NCBI GenBank assembly: GCA_022711755.1 | Contig: JAKLEA010000032.1 | Location: forward strand, 1 to 56,629 | DNA from: Planctomycetota bacterium | Lineage (GTDB): Bacteria; Planctomycetota; Brocadiia; SM23-32; JAKLEA01 | DNA length: 56,629 nt | Reading direction: 5' to 3' | Made by a program: the position numbers and the translations under genes | Notes under the pieces: generated by a model | What the model saw: the letters and a program-made list of their open reading frames with translations, nothing else | Database searches by the model: none | What the model was told of the DNA's origin: nothing | Shown here: positions 35,338 to 44,621 of the stretch, piece by piece | Layout of the letters: every line of letters starts with the position of its first letter | Position numbering within the stretch: position 1 is the stretch's first letter

Positions 35338-35844
35338 ATGCAGTCAAGATTCGGCGCGCTGCTCGGCGCAAGGATGCTCCCCCTCGTCGCAATCGGGATT
35401 ATAGTCGCCCTGATCTTGGGCAAACTTCTCATCCCGACCGACGAATCAAGGGTAAAGAAATCCCTCATGGGATTCATTCACTGCGTCGAGGATAATGACG
35501 CCGAAATGATGATGGCCTACATATCGGATAATTACGACGACGGCGACTATCTCAGGGGCGACCTGAAACGAATCCTTGACGAGCTTATGGACGAGGTCGG
35601 CCCGCTCAGGATCAGCCTCTCGGAGGTCCGCGTGGACGTTGACGGCGACGAGGCGTCCGTCGTCTTCTCCGCGCGTGGAACAACACAGGAGGAGGGACAC
35701 GAATATTATGGCCTCCTGCGCTCGGCCTGGCGCATGACCTTCCGGCGGGAGAACAGGATGTGGCACATCACGTCAATCGCGCCTATCAGGGTCGCTAATA
35801 TCAATGCCGACAGTCTGAAGGAGCTTTACGAAAGGCACAGATAG
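35338..35844 (+). CDS. Membrane-anchored NTF2-like protein
   Basis: 168 residues from ATG 35338 (GGAGA upstream; the frame begins at 35248). One N-terminal transmembrane helix (MLPLVAIGIIVALILGKLLI) is followed by an NTF2/DUF4440-like domain: VKKSLMGFIHCVEDNDAEMM, VRVDVDGDEASVVFSARG, RMTFRRENRMWHITSIAP. The domain probably faces the periplasm. Function unknown. No operon partner is evident. Confidence 0.7.
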   Translation: MQSRFGALLGARMLPLVAIGIIVALILGKLLIPTDESRVKKSLMGFIHCVEDNDAEMMMAYISDNYDDGDYLRGDLKRILDELMDEVGPLRISLSEVRVDVDGDEASVVFSARGTTQEEGHEYYGLLRSAWRMTFRRENRMWHITSIAPIRVANINADSLKELYERHR

Positions 35845-36050
35845 AACGCGCATGGCCAAGACTGCTGATGAACGCTGATAAACACATGTATAAATTGGAT
35901 GAAACGCGACGCCGGTGTCGGCATGTCCTGAAGAATAGAAACGGGCCTGCCCTAAACGGATTTACCACAGGTGGAATGGACCGCCAATTCGGGATAGAAT
36001 AAGCCTGAGACGAGCCAAAGAGGGCAGGGCATGGGATTAAGGAGTCAGCA

Positions 36051-36722
36051 ATGGATTACCGGGCGGCAGTAAGAAGCGGATTGTTGTTCGGATTTCTGAC
36101 GGGGATGCTCATGGCATGCATGGCCTTCCCGGGGGTTTTTTATTGCACTCATCAGAGCGAGAAGGAATACCATGCCGAACAGGAGAAGTCGGAAGCAAAA
36201 CCGAATAGACTAATAGAATCACTCTACGAAGCGCTTGGCGCTATTTCCAAAGTGCCGAGTTTCCTGGAAGGGCCTATATATATTGTTACTCTTATCCCGC
36301 TGCTCCTAGTTGGTCCGCGCGCCGTCCGCAGGTCGAATCCGGGGATTGACACCGCGAAAGGCGGACTCATTGTCGGGGCGTGGGCCGGGCTTGTGGCGGG
36401 GAACGTGATCTTTCTCATGGTTGGTGCTGTGGCATTGTCGTGTGCAACTGGGCCTATTTGTTTTATAGCAGACCTGCATGAGCTTACGAAGCCGGAGCCG
36501 AAGACAATTACCGGCCTGGAATTCTCGCACATCCTGGCACAGCGCGTCATGGGTGTTTTCAAAGGGACATACCTTGGAATATCAATGTTTCTGGGCGGAG
36601 GCGCGTTTCTCGGCGGGATAGGCGGGGCGGTTTTCGCCAAAGCGCGGCATATGATCCGCGCTCGCCGCGCCAGGAAGACAGCAATTGCAGAAGCGCCGCC
36701 CGGTTTCCAGTGCGTGAAATAG
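36051..36722 (+). CDS. Hypothetical multi-pass membrane protein
   Basis: 223 residues with four hydrophobic segments (about 11-30, 73-88, 104-130 and 180-200), a charged loop after the first (SEKEYHAEQEKSEAKPNR), Gly-rich helices (GGGAFLGGIGGAVFAKA) and a basic cytoplasmic end (RARRARKTA). No family recognised. ATG 36051 has AAGGAG upstream. It stands alone and converges on the GH116 gene. Confidence 0.7.
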   Translation: MDYRAAVRSGLLFGFLTGMLMACMAFPGVFYCTHQSEKEYHAEQEKSEAKPNRLIESLYEALGAISKVPSFLEGPIYIVTLIPLLLVGPRAVRRSNPGIDTAKGGLIVGAWAGLVAGNVIFLMVGAVALSCATGPICFIADLHELTKPEPKTITGLEFSHILAQRVMGVFKGTYLGISMFLGGGAFLGGIGGAVFAKARHMIRARRARKTAIAEAPPGFQCVK

Positions 36723-36894
36723 ATATCTGGCGATATCATAGACAATTCGCCAATTGAAGCGCGCCGGATTCGCTCGTTTCATGCAATCTGCGGTTATCGG
36801 CGTCTATCTATGTTTCCTCTTTCCGAAATAACTGCTTTCAGCAAAAACAGCCGGGCAGCAGTGGTCTCGGGTTGCAGATGTGCGAAACTGAAGT

Positions 36895-39090
36895 TCACTT
36901 TCGGGGGGAAGCCGCCGCGATGATGTCGTGAATCAGCCCTCCCGGAGAACATGCGGCGCTTATGTCCTGGCCGGCGAATGATAACGGGTAGCTCCAGACG
37001 ACCATGTGGTCGTAGTAGTCATGCCCGTGGCACGTGCCGCCGGTCTTGGAGTTGAGGCCGCATGGCTGCGACCAGGGCATCGCATGAGGGCCTCTGAAGA
37101 TCGTGTCCAGCATCCCTTTGGCGGCTCTCTCCCCGTCCTCCCGCTTGCCCAGGTAGATGAACGCCATCGCCGCCGTCGCGTTGCACTGGGTAAATATGTC
37201 CCTTGACCAGCACGTATCCGGTATCCCGGAGCCGCCGCCCTCGACACAAAGCGTTCCGTCCGGGTAGACCGCGTCAACCATGCCGTAAGGCGAGGCCGGG
37301 ATGTTCAACCTGGCTATGCTTTCAAGCGCCTTCTGCATCCTGTCATTCGGCAACGGATCGGCAAGACCCAGTACGCGCGTGCACCACACGCAACTGAGTT
37401 GCGCCGCGAAGCAGGCGTCGTTGCGCCGTCCGGACGACGTCTCGTTGTAGACGCGGTAATAGTCGCCGGTCCAGAGCTTTTCTTCGAAACTCTTCTGCCC
37501 CTGGCTGAGTTTCCCGGACCATTCTTCCGCCTGAGCCTTGTCGTCCGCCAGTTCCGCCATCTTCACGCCGCAGACGAGCGTAGCCAGCCCCTTGCCGGAC
37601 GTATAGCTGCTCGCTCCATGCCATGCCCAGTTGTCCAGCGGATTGTTAGCCGGAAATGTCTCGCCCTCGATGTTATGCGCATGATCCTCAACCAGCCCGT
37701 CTCCATCCTTGTCCAGAGACATCATGAAGGCGATGGAATCGCGCGCGGAATCCCAGAAGTCCTTCAGGAACTCTCTGTCGCCGGTTCGCAGGTAATAACG
37801 GTAGATCATTTGCGCGTACTCCCCAGCGCCGCACGTGTGCTGGCAGTGATAGCGAGGATCGCGTATGCCGAATGCCAGGCCGAGACAGAACGGCGGCTCG
37901 CCCCCGCGAAGTTGGAAAGATCGTATCGCCTTCAGCGTCGTCAACTCCAATTCGGGGAAGAACAGCAGCGCCGGCCAGTGTCCGAAGAATCGGCATGGCA
38001 TCGTCTCTGTGATGGAGCAGGTGGAAAAGCTCTCGTTGACCAGGAACAGCCCCTCCTCTCCCCACCAATCGTCAGGCCGCGTCCTGGCCAGCCAAAGCGA
38101 GTTCTTGGTCAGCGCATATGGCGCATTCACCAGCGCCTCCTTGAGCCAGCCGGGCAGGTCCGCGCCGTAGATCACGCTCTGCCATGCCAGAATGCGCTTC
38201 AGCCAGTCGGCATGACTCTTTGCAGCGTGTCCGGCTACCGACTTGGCGTCAGCAAAGCGCGTCGCGTAGATATGCTTCTCCACCCGCCCCGAGCTGTCCC
38301 GCAGATAAGGTTGATGCCATGCAAGAATGAAGCGGATCGTCGCGCTTTCTCCCGGTTTCAATTCGCGCCTGGCAATGGCGCCGGCAACTCCCCCTTCCGT
38401 GGATACAGAACCGTCCTCAACCAATATGGCAAACGTGTGGCGCACCCAGGCGGGCAAATGTTCTATCGGACGATGGCTCACCTGAACGCCTGACCACTTC
38501 TCGATGGAAAACGGCTCCGCGTCGCCGGACGGGAAGCCTCCCGGGGAGAAGGCCAGGCAGACCGATTGATCACTTTGAGACGCATTCATAACATGGGCTT
38601 CGAATATGGCTGCAGGCGTGTTTGACTCCATCGCGTCACCCGGAATGAACGGGCTGAAGGCGCGCAACTCCAGACTTACCGGCGCGTCAAGTTCATAACA
38701 GACGTCCGCCACCGGGAAATGGCCAAAATACCTGACTGCCCCGACATCGCCTGCCCCGTCCCTGGGTGTCGCTATGACCAGACGTTTGCCGGCGACTTCC
38801 ATGGACAGAAACGGTTGATTGAGACTGATCGGCGCTGGGAAACGGTTGAAGATCGAACACTTTCCCAGCCGACCGTCCGTGTCAACACAGACGTAACCGG
38901 TGCCGACCCCGCCCAGCGGCATGCCTCCCTGTTCAAGCGCCCCCGCCGGATAGACGGTTCCGGGGACAGATTCGGTCAACCCGGCAACCCGTATGACTTG
39001 AAGACTGTGAGGATCGGCCGGGGAGTCAAACAACATGCCTCCGGCCAGACTGAAACCGGTCAGAGTAAGCGGAAGAATGCAGGCAAACAT
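36895..39090 (-). CDS. Secreted glycoside hydrolase family 116 (GBA2-like)
   Basis: 731 residues with a signal peptide (FACILPLTLTGFSLAGG). The GH116 signature GGMPLGGVGTGYV (about 56-68) opens the beta-sandwich domain. The (alpha/alpha)6 catalytic domain includes VNESFSTCSITETMPCRFFG, DKDGDGLVEDHAHN, WAWHGASSYTSG and GSGIPDTCWSRD, which carry candidate catalytic Glu and Asp residues. Family activities are beta-glucosidase, beta-xylosidase, N-acetylglucosaminidase and glucosylceramidase; the substrate is not decided. ATG 39090 has GGAGG upstream. Likely acts outside the cytoplasm on plant or microbial glycans with the neighbouring hydrolases. Confidence 0.88.
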   Translation of the reverse strand: MFACILPLTLTGFSLAGGMLFDSPADPHSLQVIRVAGLTESVPGTVYPAGALEQGGMPLGGVGTGYVCVDTDGRLGKCSIFNRFPAPISLNQPFLSMEVAGKRLVIATPRDGAGDVGAVRYFGHFPVADVCYELDAPVSLELRAFSPFIPGDAMESNTPAAIFEAHVMNASQSDQSVCLAFSPGGFPSGDAEPFSIEKWSGVQVSHRPIEHLPAWVRHTFAILVEDGSVSTEGGVAGAIARRELKPGESATIRFILAWHQPYLRDSSGRVEKHIYATRFADAKSVAGHAAKSHADWLKRILAWQSVIYGADLPGWLKEALVNAPYALTKNSLWLARTRPDDWWGEEGLFLVNESFSTCSITETMPCRFFGHWPALLFFPELELTTLKAIRSFQLRGGEPPFCLGLAFGIRDPRYHCQHTCGAGEYAQMIYRYYLRTGDREFLKDFWDSARDSIAFMMSLDKDGDGLVEDHAHNIEGETFPANNPLDNWAWHGASSYTSGKGLATLVCGVKMAELADDKAQAEEWSGKLSQGQKSFEEKLWTGDYYRVYNETSSGRRNDACFAAQLSCVWCTRVLGLADPLPNDRMQKALESIARLNIPASPYGMVDAVYPDGTLCVEGGGSGIPDTCWSRDIFTQCNATAAMAFIYLGKREDGERAAKGMLDTIFRGPHAMPWSQPCGLNSKTGGTCHGHDYYDHMVVWSYPLSFAGQDISAACSPGGLIHDIIAAASPRK

Positions 39091-39349
39091 GAGGGAAGGC
39101 CTCCAACTGCCGCAAAGATATGTGTTGCAAGCTCATCGCGAGAAAGCATATTCGACTCTTGGTTATGTAAAGTCAAGATGTCGTGATGCGGATTGACATG
39201 TCAATATAATCGAACTTCGTGCAGGCCATTAGACCTTCGATTGCATGGGAATAGCGCCCCTTTTCCAAAGCAGTTACATCAACAAAAAGACTTTGGCTTA
39301 TGCGAGGGGCATACCAGGCCGAAACAGACAAAGTGTAAAAATCTCAGAT

Positions 39350-39655
39350 TCATGTCCTGTCATCACAGAAGCGGCTGATCCAATAGCGCGGCTCGCGATG
39401 TAAATGCGCAACGGCTACTACAACGATGGAGTCAGAATCATGCCCATAGATCAGACCGTAGGGAAAACGATTGACCAACGCCCTACGCAATCCAGGTTCT
39501 ATCTCCAAACATGAATCAGGGAAGCTGTTGACGCGACGAATCACACGGTCCACTTCATCAAGAAACTCATAGCCCAGACCACCCGACTGGCTCTCATACC
39601 AGACAAAGGCGTCGTCTAATTCTTGTCGTGCTATCGAGAGAAAAAAGACATTCAT
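39350..39655 (-). CDS. RelE/ParE-family toxin
   Basis: 101 residues with the RelE/ParE fold: MNVFFLSIARQELDDAFVWY, FLDEVDRVIRRVNSFPDS, RRALVNRFPYGLIYGHDSD, VVVAVAHLHREPRYW. Family members inhibit DNA gyrase (ParE) or cleave mRNA (RelE); which applies here is not clear. The start overlaps the antitoxin stop by four bases (39652-39655). Second gene of a type II toxin-antitoxin operon. Confidence 0.9.
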   Translation of the reverse strand: MNVFFLSIARQELDDAFVWYESQSGGLGYEFLDEVDRVIRRVNSFPDSCLEIEPGLRRALVNRFPYGLIYGHDSDSIVVVAVAHLHREPRYWISRFCDDRT

Positions 39656-39873
39656 GTGCGTCGGTACTTCGTCATAATCTCAGCGTAGGAAATATGATTA
39701 ACGCGACCTTCCCGATACTCCCTCCATCGCGAGCGCGACTCCTCCGCCCATATCCGGTCAATCTCCGGGTCGGGACGGTCCAAGTCGTTCAGTATACTGT
39801 CAACAATCGCCAGCTTCTCGACGTCCGACAGCGTCTTGATCTTCTCAAAAACTTCCTGAGCCGGAGTTTTCAT
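39652..39873 (-). CDS. Addiction-module antitoxin (TIGR02574 / PF09720 type)
   Basis: 73 residues: AQEVFEKIKTLSDVEKLAIV, DSILNDLDRPDPEIDRIW, AEESRSRWREYREGR. This is the typical labile antitoxin that pairs with RelE/ParE toxins. ATG 39873 has AAAGGAG seven bases upstream. It is translated first and couples to the toxin through a 4-base overlap. It presumably represses its own promoter, which lies just upstream. Confidence 0.9.
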   Translation of the reverse strand: MKTPAQEVFEKIKTLSDVEKLAIVDSILNDLDRPDPEIDRIWAEESRSRWREYREGRVNHISYAEIMTKYRRT

Positions 39874-39896
39874 CTCTCGCTCCTTTCGTCGTTGGT

Positions 39897-39925
39897 AGTT
39901 TATCCTGCAACCTGTTCATTGTCGA
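39897..39925 (-). promoter_or_regulatory. Promoter of the toxin-antitoxin operon
   Basis: On the minus strand TCGACA (39920-39925) and TAAACT (39897-39902) are 17 bases apart, placing transcription start about ten bases before the ribosome site of the antitoxin. Moderate match to sigma70 consensus. Confidence 0.45.
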
Positions 39926-40107
39926 GCCGGCTTTCTGTGCGGATTTATGCACTGTAACTGTCCCGTTTGAACAATCATGCATCCATGTTATCATGGGTCA
40001 GGATCAAGTGGTTGGCGCTTACATTAATCCCGGCGGGATGAGGCCGGATTTTGATCCCGGATGCGCCTGAGACATAAAATCCGTAACGGAAAGGGGGGAC
40101 GAACAAC

Positions 40108-42036
40108 ATGTCCCACAGAATAACTACAGCCATCCTGGGCGTCTGCGTGCAGCTTTCTCTCGTTGTCCCGGACGTCCTTCTAGCAGCCACTGAAGACCTT
40201 GGCAAAGGATTCCTCCACCACGGCGTTGCCACGCCGATCAGCAACCATCGCGGAACCGTCGCCGCCGCTGACGGTCAGGGCCGGAATATCGTCCTTTCCT
40301 GGCTGATGGATCATCGCGGATGCTACGAGCTTCTCCTGATAGATGTCGAAGCCGGAAAGGCCGAGGAATACCCGATTCCATTCCCGTCAGGCGGAGACTG
40401 CCCCTACGCATCAATCCTTTCCACCGGAAACAAGTTCTATACGCATTTCAACAGCTACTTCACCGAGTTCGATCCGGCCAAACGCGCCTTCACCTTCTTC
40501 CAGAAAACCGCGCCGCAGATGGCGATGAGCATGACCGAGGACGACAACGGCGTCATCTGGTCGGCAACCTACCCCGCAAGCGGAGTGGTTTCTTTCAACC
40601 CCAAAACGCAGGAATTGAAGGATTACGGCCACGTCTACGCGCAGAACTGGGCGCAATACCCCCGTTCCATCGCCGCCGATGACGCAGGCTGGATTTACTT
40701 CGGCGACGGCAGCACCGCGGGCCAGATCATCATCCTCGATCCCATAACAGGAAAGGCAACCCCCGTCGCGCCGGACGACCAGCGCGACCACGGCTACGGC
40801 GTCGTCTATCGCCGCAACGACGGCAAGGTCTACGGAACGCCCTTCACGGAGACTAAAGACAAGTGGTATGTATTCCACAAGGGCGAGGCAACCCTTATCG
40901 GAGCGCATGCCCAAACCGATGCGAAGCCCATCATTACCAGCCATCAGGGACTGTTCCACCAGAACTTCCCGGACGGCAGGCGCATGAAGGACCTTGACCT
41001 GGTTGAGCGCGTCCTGATTGTGGAGGATCCTAAGGCCGGAACGTCCCAGACGATCAAGTTCGATTATAAAAGCGAGGGCGCGCACATCATGGGCGTGGCG
41101 ACCGCCCCTGACGGCACGATATGCGGCGGAACGGCCTTCCCGATGCGTTTCTTCTGCTACAACCCGAAAACAGACTCATGGATCAACCGCGCAAGCTACG
41201 GGCAATGGAACACCGTCGGACGCCAGGGCGACCGCTTCTACGCTGGCGGATACGGCGGCGGATTCCTTCTGGAATGGGACCCGGCCAAACCCTGGGTCGC
41301 AACCGAATCGGGCAAGCCGGAATGCAACCCGCTCTTTCTGGCCCAGTCCGCCCCGACTATCAATCGCCCGCACAAGCTGCTGACGCATCCCGACGGCAGG
41401 ACGCTCGTAGTCGCCGGCACTCCGGGTTACGGACTGACCGGCGGCGGTCTGATGTTCTGGGACAGGGAAACGAAGCAAAGCGTCATTCTGACGGACAAGG
41501 AAGTCATCCCCGATCAGTCCACTGTCAGCCTTGTAGCGCTGCCGAACGGCAAACTGCTGGGCGGCACAACCACTCATCCCGGCACGGGCGGCGAGCAGAA
41601 GGTCAAAGAAGCCGAGATGTACATCATGGACATGGCGTCAAAGAAGATCGAATGGCGTCAGGTCGTCTTCCCCGGCGCCGGGGAATACACGGACATGCGC
41701 TCCGGCGCGAAGGGCCTGATATTCGGCTTCACGAACGGCAAGCGCTTCTTTGTCTTCGATCCCGTTCAGAAGAAAGTCGTTCATGAGCAGGCTACCGACG
41801 CTGAATTCGGTCCAACGGCCTATCAGCAAGGCCCTCGCGTCCTGCTTGCCGATCCGAAAACGGGCAACATGTATGCCCTGTTCTCCGGATGCATCGCCCG
41901 CATTGACCAGGAATCCTTCAAAATCGTAAAAGTTGCTGATTCGCCGGTTCCAATAAACTATGGCGGCGACGTTCTTGAAGGCCGCATCTACTTCGCAAGC
42001 GGTTCGCACGTCTACAGCTTCAAGATTCCGGATTAA
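40108..42036 (+). CDS. Secreted beta-propeller protein
   Basis: 642 residues with a signal peptide (ITTAILGVCVQLSLVVPDVL). The mature part is built of beta-propeller blades with repeated pieces such as YASILSTGNKFYTHFNSYF, GVIWSATYPASGVVSFNPKT and WIYFGDGSTAGQIIILDP, resembling YVTN/PQQ-like or SMP-30-like propellers. No catalytic residues can be assigned. Strong AAGGGGGG site before ATG 40108. Followed after 27 bases by the URO-D gene and then rhamnose mutarotase, so it probably binds or processes the carbohydrate handled by that operon. Confidence 0.8.
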   Translation: MSHRITTAILGVCVQLSLVVPDVLLAATEDLGKGFLHHGVATPISNHRGTVAAADGQGRNIVLSWLMDHRGCYELLLIDVEAGKAEEYPIPFPSGGDCPYASILSTGNKFYTHFNSYFTEFDPAKRAFTFFQKTAPQMAMSMTEDDNGVIWSATYPASGVVSFNPKTQELKDYGHVYAQNWAQYPRSIAADDAGWIYFGDGSTAGQIIILDPITGKATPVAPDDQRDHGYGVVYRRNDGKVYGTPFTETKDKWYVFHKGEATLIGAHAQTDAKPIITSHQGLFHQNFPDGRRMKDLDLVERVLIVEDPKAGTSQTIKFDYKSEGAHIMGVATAPDGTICGGTAFPMRFFCYNPKTDSWINRASYGQWNTVGRQGDRFYAGGYGGGFLLEWDPAKPWVATESGKPECNPLFLAQSAPTINRPHKLLTHPDGRTLVVAGTPGYGLTGGGLMFWDRETKQSVILTDKEVIPDQSTVSLVALPNGKLLGGTTTHPGTGGEQKVKEAEMYIMDMASKKIEWRQVVFPGAGEYTDMRSGAKGLIFGFTNGKRFFVFDPVQKKVVHEQATDAEFGPTAYQQGPRVLLADPKTGNMYALFSGCIARIDQESFKIVKVADSPVPINYGGDVLEGRIYFASGSHVYSFKIPD

Positions 42037-42063
42037 CCGCATAGCGCGCTAAGGAGATGGCGC

Positions 42064-43227
42064 ATGAACAAAGACGCAAAAGTGAAGAGGGTTCTGACGG
42101 CGCTCAATCACGCCGAACCGGATCGCGTGCCGGTCGGAGAATTCTTCTGGACCAGCTTCCTCAAGCGGGCCAAGTCCGAACTGGCCGGGGGCGGGGACTT
42201 CAATCCCTACGCGCACTGGGACCTGGACATGATCGTCGTTACCCCAAACATGGACCCGCATATCTCCGGCATCAGGATTCTCGAGGATTCCGGTGATAGA
42301 AAACTGGTCAAGACCGGGTTCGAAGCGACGATCGAGCTTCGCTCCGGCTGCCCGATGCCCATCTTCCGCGATTTCTCCACCAAAACGTTCGAGCAGATGG
42401 AGAGCTTCGTCTTCGACGATCCGGCGGACGCGCGGCGATTCGCGTCGTGCATTGACGACCAGATAAATTCCGTCGGCGACGCGCTGAATCTCGGCTATCC
42501 GTCCTATGCTGAGCGCGTCGAGGCATGCGCGAAGGATTTCTGCGTATTCGGCAGCGTCTGCGAGCCGAACGAGATGATCTGGCGCATGATCGGAACGGAA
42601 AACCTGTTTATTAAAATCGGCGAGGAGCCGGGGCGCGTGGCGGCCTTCATCGAGCGGCTGGGCGATTTCCTGGTGGGTATAACAAAGGCGCAGATAAAGG
42701 CGGGAAATGGGCGCTTGAGCGGATTGTACATCTGGGGCGACATTGCCTACGACGGCGGGATGTTCTTCTCCCCGTCGTTCTGGCGCAGCGTCTATAAACC
42801 CCAACTGCGGCGAATCTGCGACGCTGCGCATGAAGCCGGATTGAAGACCATCTACCACGGCTGTGGAAACGCCTCGGCGGTGCTCGACGACCTGATTGAA
42901 GCGGGAATTGACGCCCTGAATCCCATCGAGGCAAAGGCCGGCTTGGACGTGGTCGCGCTGAAAAGAAAATACGGAAAACGGCTCGCGTTCAACGGAAACA
43001 TGGACGTGAGAGTCCTCGCGACGAATGATCGCGCGAAGGTCCGCCGCGAAGTGATGCGCAAACTGAACGCCGCGAAGGGCGGCGGATACATTCTCCAGTC
43101 GGATCACTCGATCCCGGACAACGTTGATCCGGCGACCTACGACTACATAATACGGCTGGTCCGGGAATTCGGACGGTATCCCCTGGATCTCGGCGAATTT
43201 GATGAAGACATCTCAGGCGGGAGGTAA
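42064..43227 (+). CDS. URO-D family protein (MtaA/CmuA-like methyltransferase fold)
   Basis: 387 residues with the uroporphyrinogen decarboxylase TIM barrel: VLTALNHAEPDRVPVGEF, a glycine-rich middle, and TIYHGCGNASAVLDDLIEAG near 260-280. The HxC pair in YHGCGN matches the zinc-binding site of MtaA-type corrinoid methyltransferases rather than true HemE, whose signature is missing. Cytoplasmic. ATG 42064 has AAGGAG. It lies between a propeller gene and rhamnose mutarotase; a role in demethylating or otherwise handling a sugar or small molecule is possible but inferred. Confidence 0.85.
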   Translation: MNKDAKVKRVLTALNHAEPDRVPVGEFFWTSFLKRAKSELAGGGDFNPYAHWDLDMIVVTPNMDPHISGIRILEDSGDRKLVKTGFEATIELRSGCPMPIFRDFSTKTFEQMESFVFDDPADARRFASCIDDQINSVGDALNLGYPSYAERVEACAKDFCVFGSVCEPNEMIWRMIGTENLFIKIGEEPGRVAAFIERLGDFLVGITKAQIKAGNGRLSGLYIWGDIAYDGGMFFSPSFWRSVYKPQLRRICDAAHEAGLKTIYHGCGNASAVLDDLIEAGIDALNPIEAKAGLDVVALKRKYGKRLAFNGNMDVRVLATNDRAKVRREVMRKLNAAKGGGYILQSDHSIPDNVDPATYDYIIRLVREFGRYPLDLGEFDEDISGGR

Positions 43228-43230
43228 GGC

Positions 43231-43554
43231 ATGAAACGCTACGGCATGGTTCTCAAGGTCAGACCGGAGAAGCTCGAAGAATACAAGCGCCTGCACGCCG
43301 CCGTGTGGCCGGACGTGCTCAAGATGATCGCCAAATGCAACATCAGGAACTACTCCATCTATCACAAGGACGGCTTCCTGTTCAGCTATTTCGAGTACAT
43401 CGGCAAGGACTTCGACGCCGACATGAAGAAGATGGCCGCCGATCCGACCACTCAAAAATGGTGGGAAGTCTGCAAACCATGCCAGGAACCGCTGAAAACC
43501 CGCAAAGAGGGCGAATGGTGGGCGGATATGGAGGAAGTCTTCCACTGCGACTGA
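43231..43554 (+). CDS. rhaM: L-rhamnose mutarotase
   Basis: 107 residues, exact family length. Conserved motifs are MKRYGMVLKVRPEKLEEYK, LHAAVWPDVL with the active-site histidine, NYSIYHKDGFLFSYFEY and WWADMEEVFHCD. It interconverts alpha- and beta-L-rhamnose. The start lies three bases after the URO-D stop with GGGAGGTAAGG as ribosome site, so the two are translated together. Rhamnose isomerase, kinase and aldolase are not in this window. Confidence 0.92.
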   Translation: MKRYGMVLKVRPEKLEEYKRLHAAVWPDVLKMIAKCNIRNYSIYHKDGFLFSYFEYIGKDFDADMKKMAADPTTQKWWEVCKPCQEPLKTRKEGEWWADMEEVFHCD

Positions 43555-44030
43555 CGTAATGAGCGTGGTCACGCAGACGGGTATGGTTCCATTCCCCGAC
43601 AGGTCGTTGTCTGCGTCTACAGTTCTCCCTTTAAATTCGCAGTCTTAGCCGCTTGCGGCGTCTGATGGTATCCTCGGGTGCAACCCGTGGAACCGACTGC
43701 CCCGTGACCCACAAGCCCGCGGAACGGGCGCTTGAAAAACTGCCGGCCGCTGATCGTCTCTGCCGGGACTTGGCATGTATTTGATGCCGTCAGCCCCATC
43801 GAGGCGGCTGGCAGGTCCGATACGATAGGCCACCTGAACGATATTGCCATCCGTGTGCGGTGGGAGATATACTGGAACATTGTGAGGGATGAGATCGTCG
43901 GAGACGACGAGGCGGCAAGGATGCGCCGTGGAGGCCGGAGGAGAGCGCACGGGCACTAATCTTACGTTTCTTGCTGATTTCTGCGGGTAGGCAAACGGTG
44001 AAGGCAAAGTCGCACTACGAGGATGGTAGT
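43555..44030. other. Non-coding region with short palindromes
   Basis: 476 bases without a supported gene. It holds an 8-bp inverted repeat ACGCAGAC/GTCTGCGT (43571-43578, 43609-43616) just after rhaM, a GCCGCTTGCGGC palindrome (43648-43659) and a CGGGT/ACCCG hairpin (43675-43687). Short frames on both strands read peptides of the kind seen in dispersed non-coding repeats. The first inverted repeat may act as a terminator of the rhaM operon. Confidence 0.45.
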
Positions 44031-44621
44031 ATGCCCTGGGAAGGGGATTCCCTGGGATACTTGGTCTTGCCCTGGTTCAGAACGTGTGTGCTTCTCTGGA
44101 CTCGGTCTAGAACCAGTTTCCGGAATCTGTCCGGTTCATGCGGTTTGCTTCGCCCAGCCCTATTCGTGGTCTTCATTGGGTTGTTCGCAGCGCTTGTCGC
44201 CAATTTACTGTTCATCTGGAGCGCATGTGAATATGCCGACGGAAGCCTTGAGCGCATGGTCCCCTTCCTGAGATTGGCTTCGGTCAGGTTGATGCGAAGT
44301 CTGTTATGGGCTTCCGTCGCGCCATTGTGCGTGGCGGCGCTGTGTCATCTCTCCGGTAAAATGTTCTGTGTGCCGATGGGGTCTTTCCGAATGTCCTTCC
44401 GAGCGACTGCTTACGCGATGGGCGCGGTCGTCCCTCTGGTGCTGATCCCGTTCATTGGAACCTGGGTGGCAACGTTTTCATTTGCGGGTCTGCTTGTTGT
44501 CGGATTTTCCGAATGCCACAGATGTGGAATCCGTTCAGCTGCATTCTCAACCTCTATACTTCTTTGTGGCGGGAGCTTGGTGACGGCCATTTTGCGGATT
44601 CTTGCCGCCGTTCTCATGTAG
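44031..44621 (+). CDS. Yip1-like multi-pass membrane protein
   Basis: 196 residues from ATG 44031 (GAGG upstream). The N-terminal MPWEGDSLGYLVLPWF and RTSFRNL match the IPWE...FF lead of bacterial Yip1-type membrane proteins. At least four transmembrane segments follow (RPALFVVFIGLFAALVANLL, LLWASVAPLCVAALCHLSG and others). Homologous-looking residues before the ATG (HYEDGS) suggest that a longer N-terminus, often a zinc ribbon, once existed or that a non-ATG start is used at 43971. The stop directly abuts the next ATG. Confidence 0.65.
   Translation: MPWEGDSLGYLVLPWFRTCVLLWTRSRTSFRNLSGSCGLLRPALFVVFIGLFAALVANLLFIWSACEYADGSLERMVPFLRLASVRLMRSLLWASVAPLCVAALCHLSGKMFCVPMGSFRMSFRATAYAMGAVVPLVLIPFIGTWVATFSFAGLLVVGFSECHRCGIRSAAFSTSILLCGGSLVTAILRILAAVLM

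Noticed and set aside
42049..43107. 352-codon minus-strand frame
   Set aside because: Antisense to the well-supported URO-D gene.
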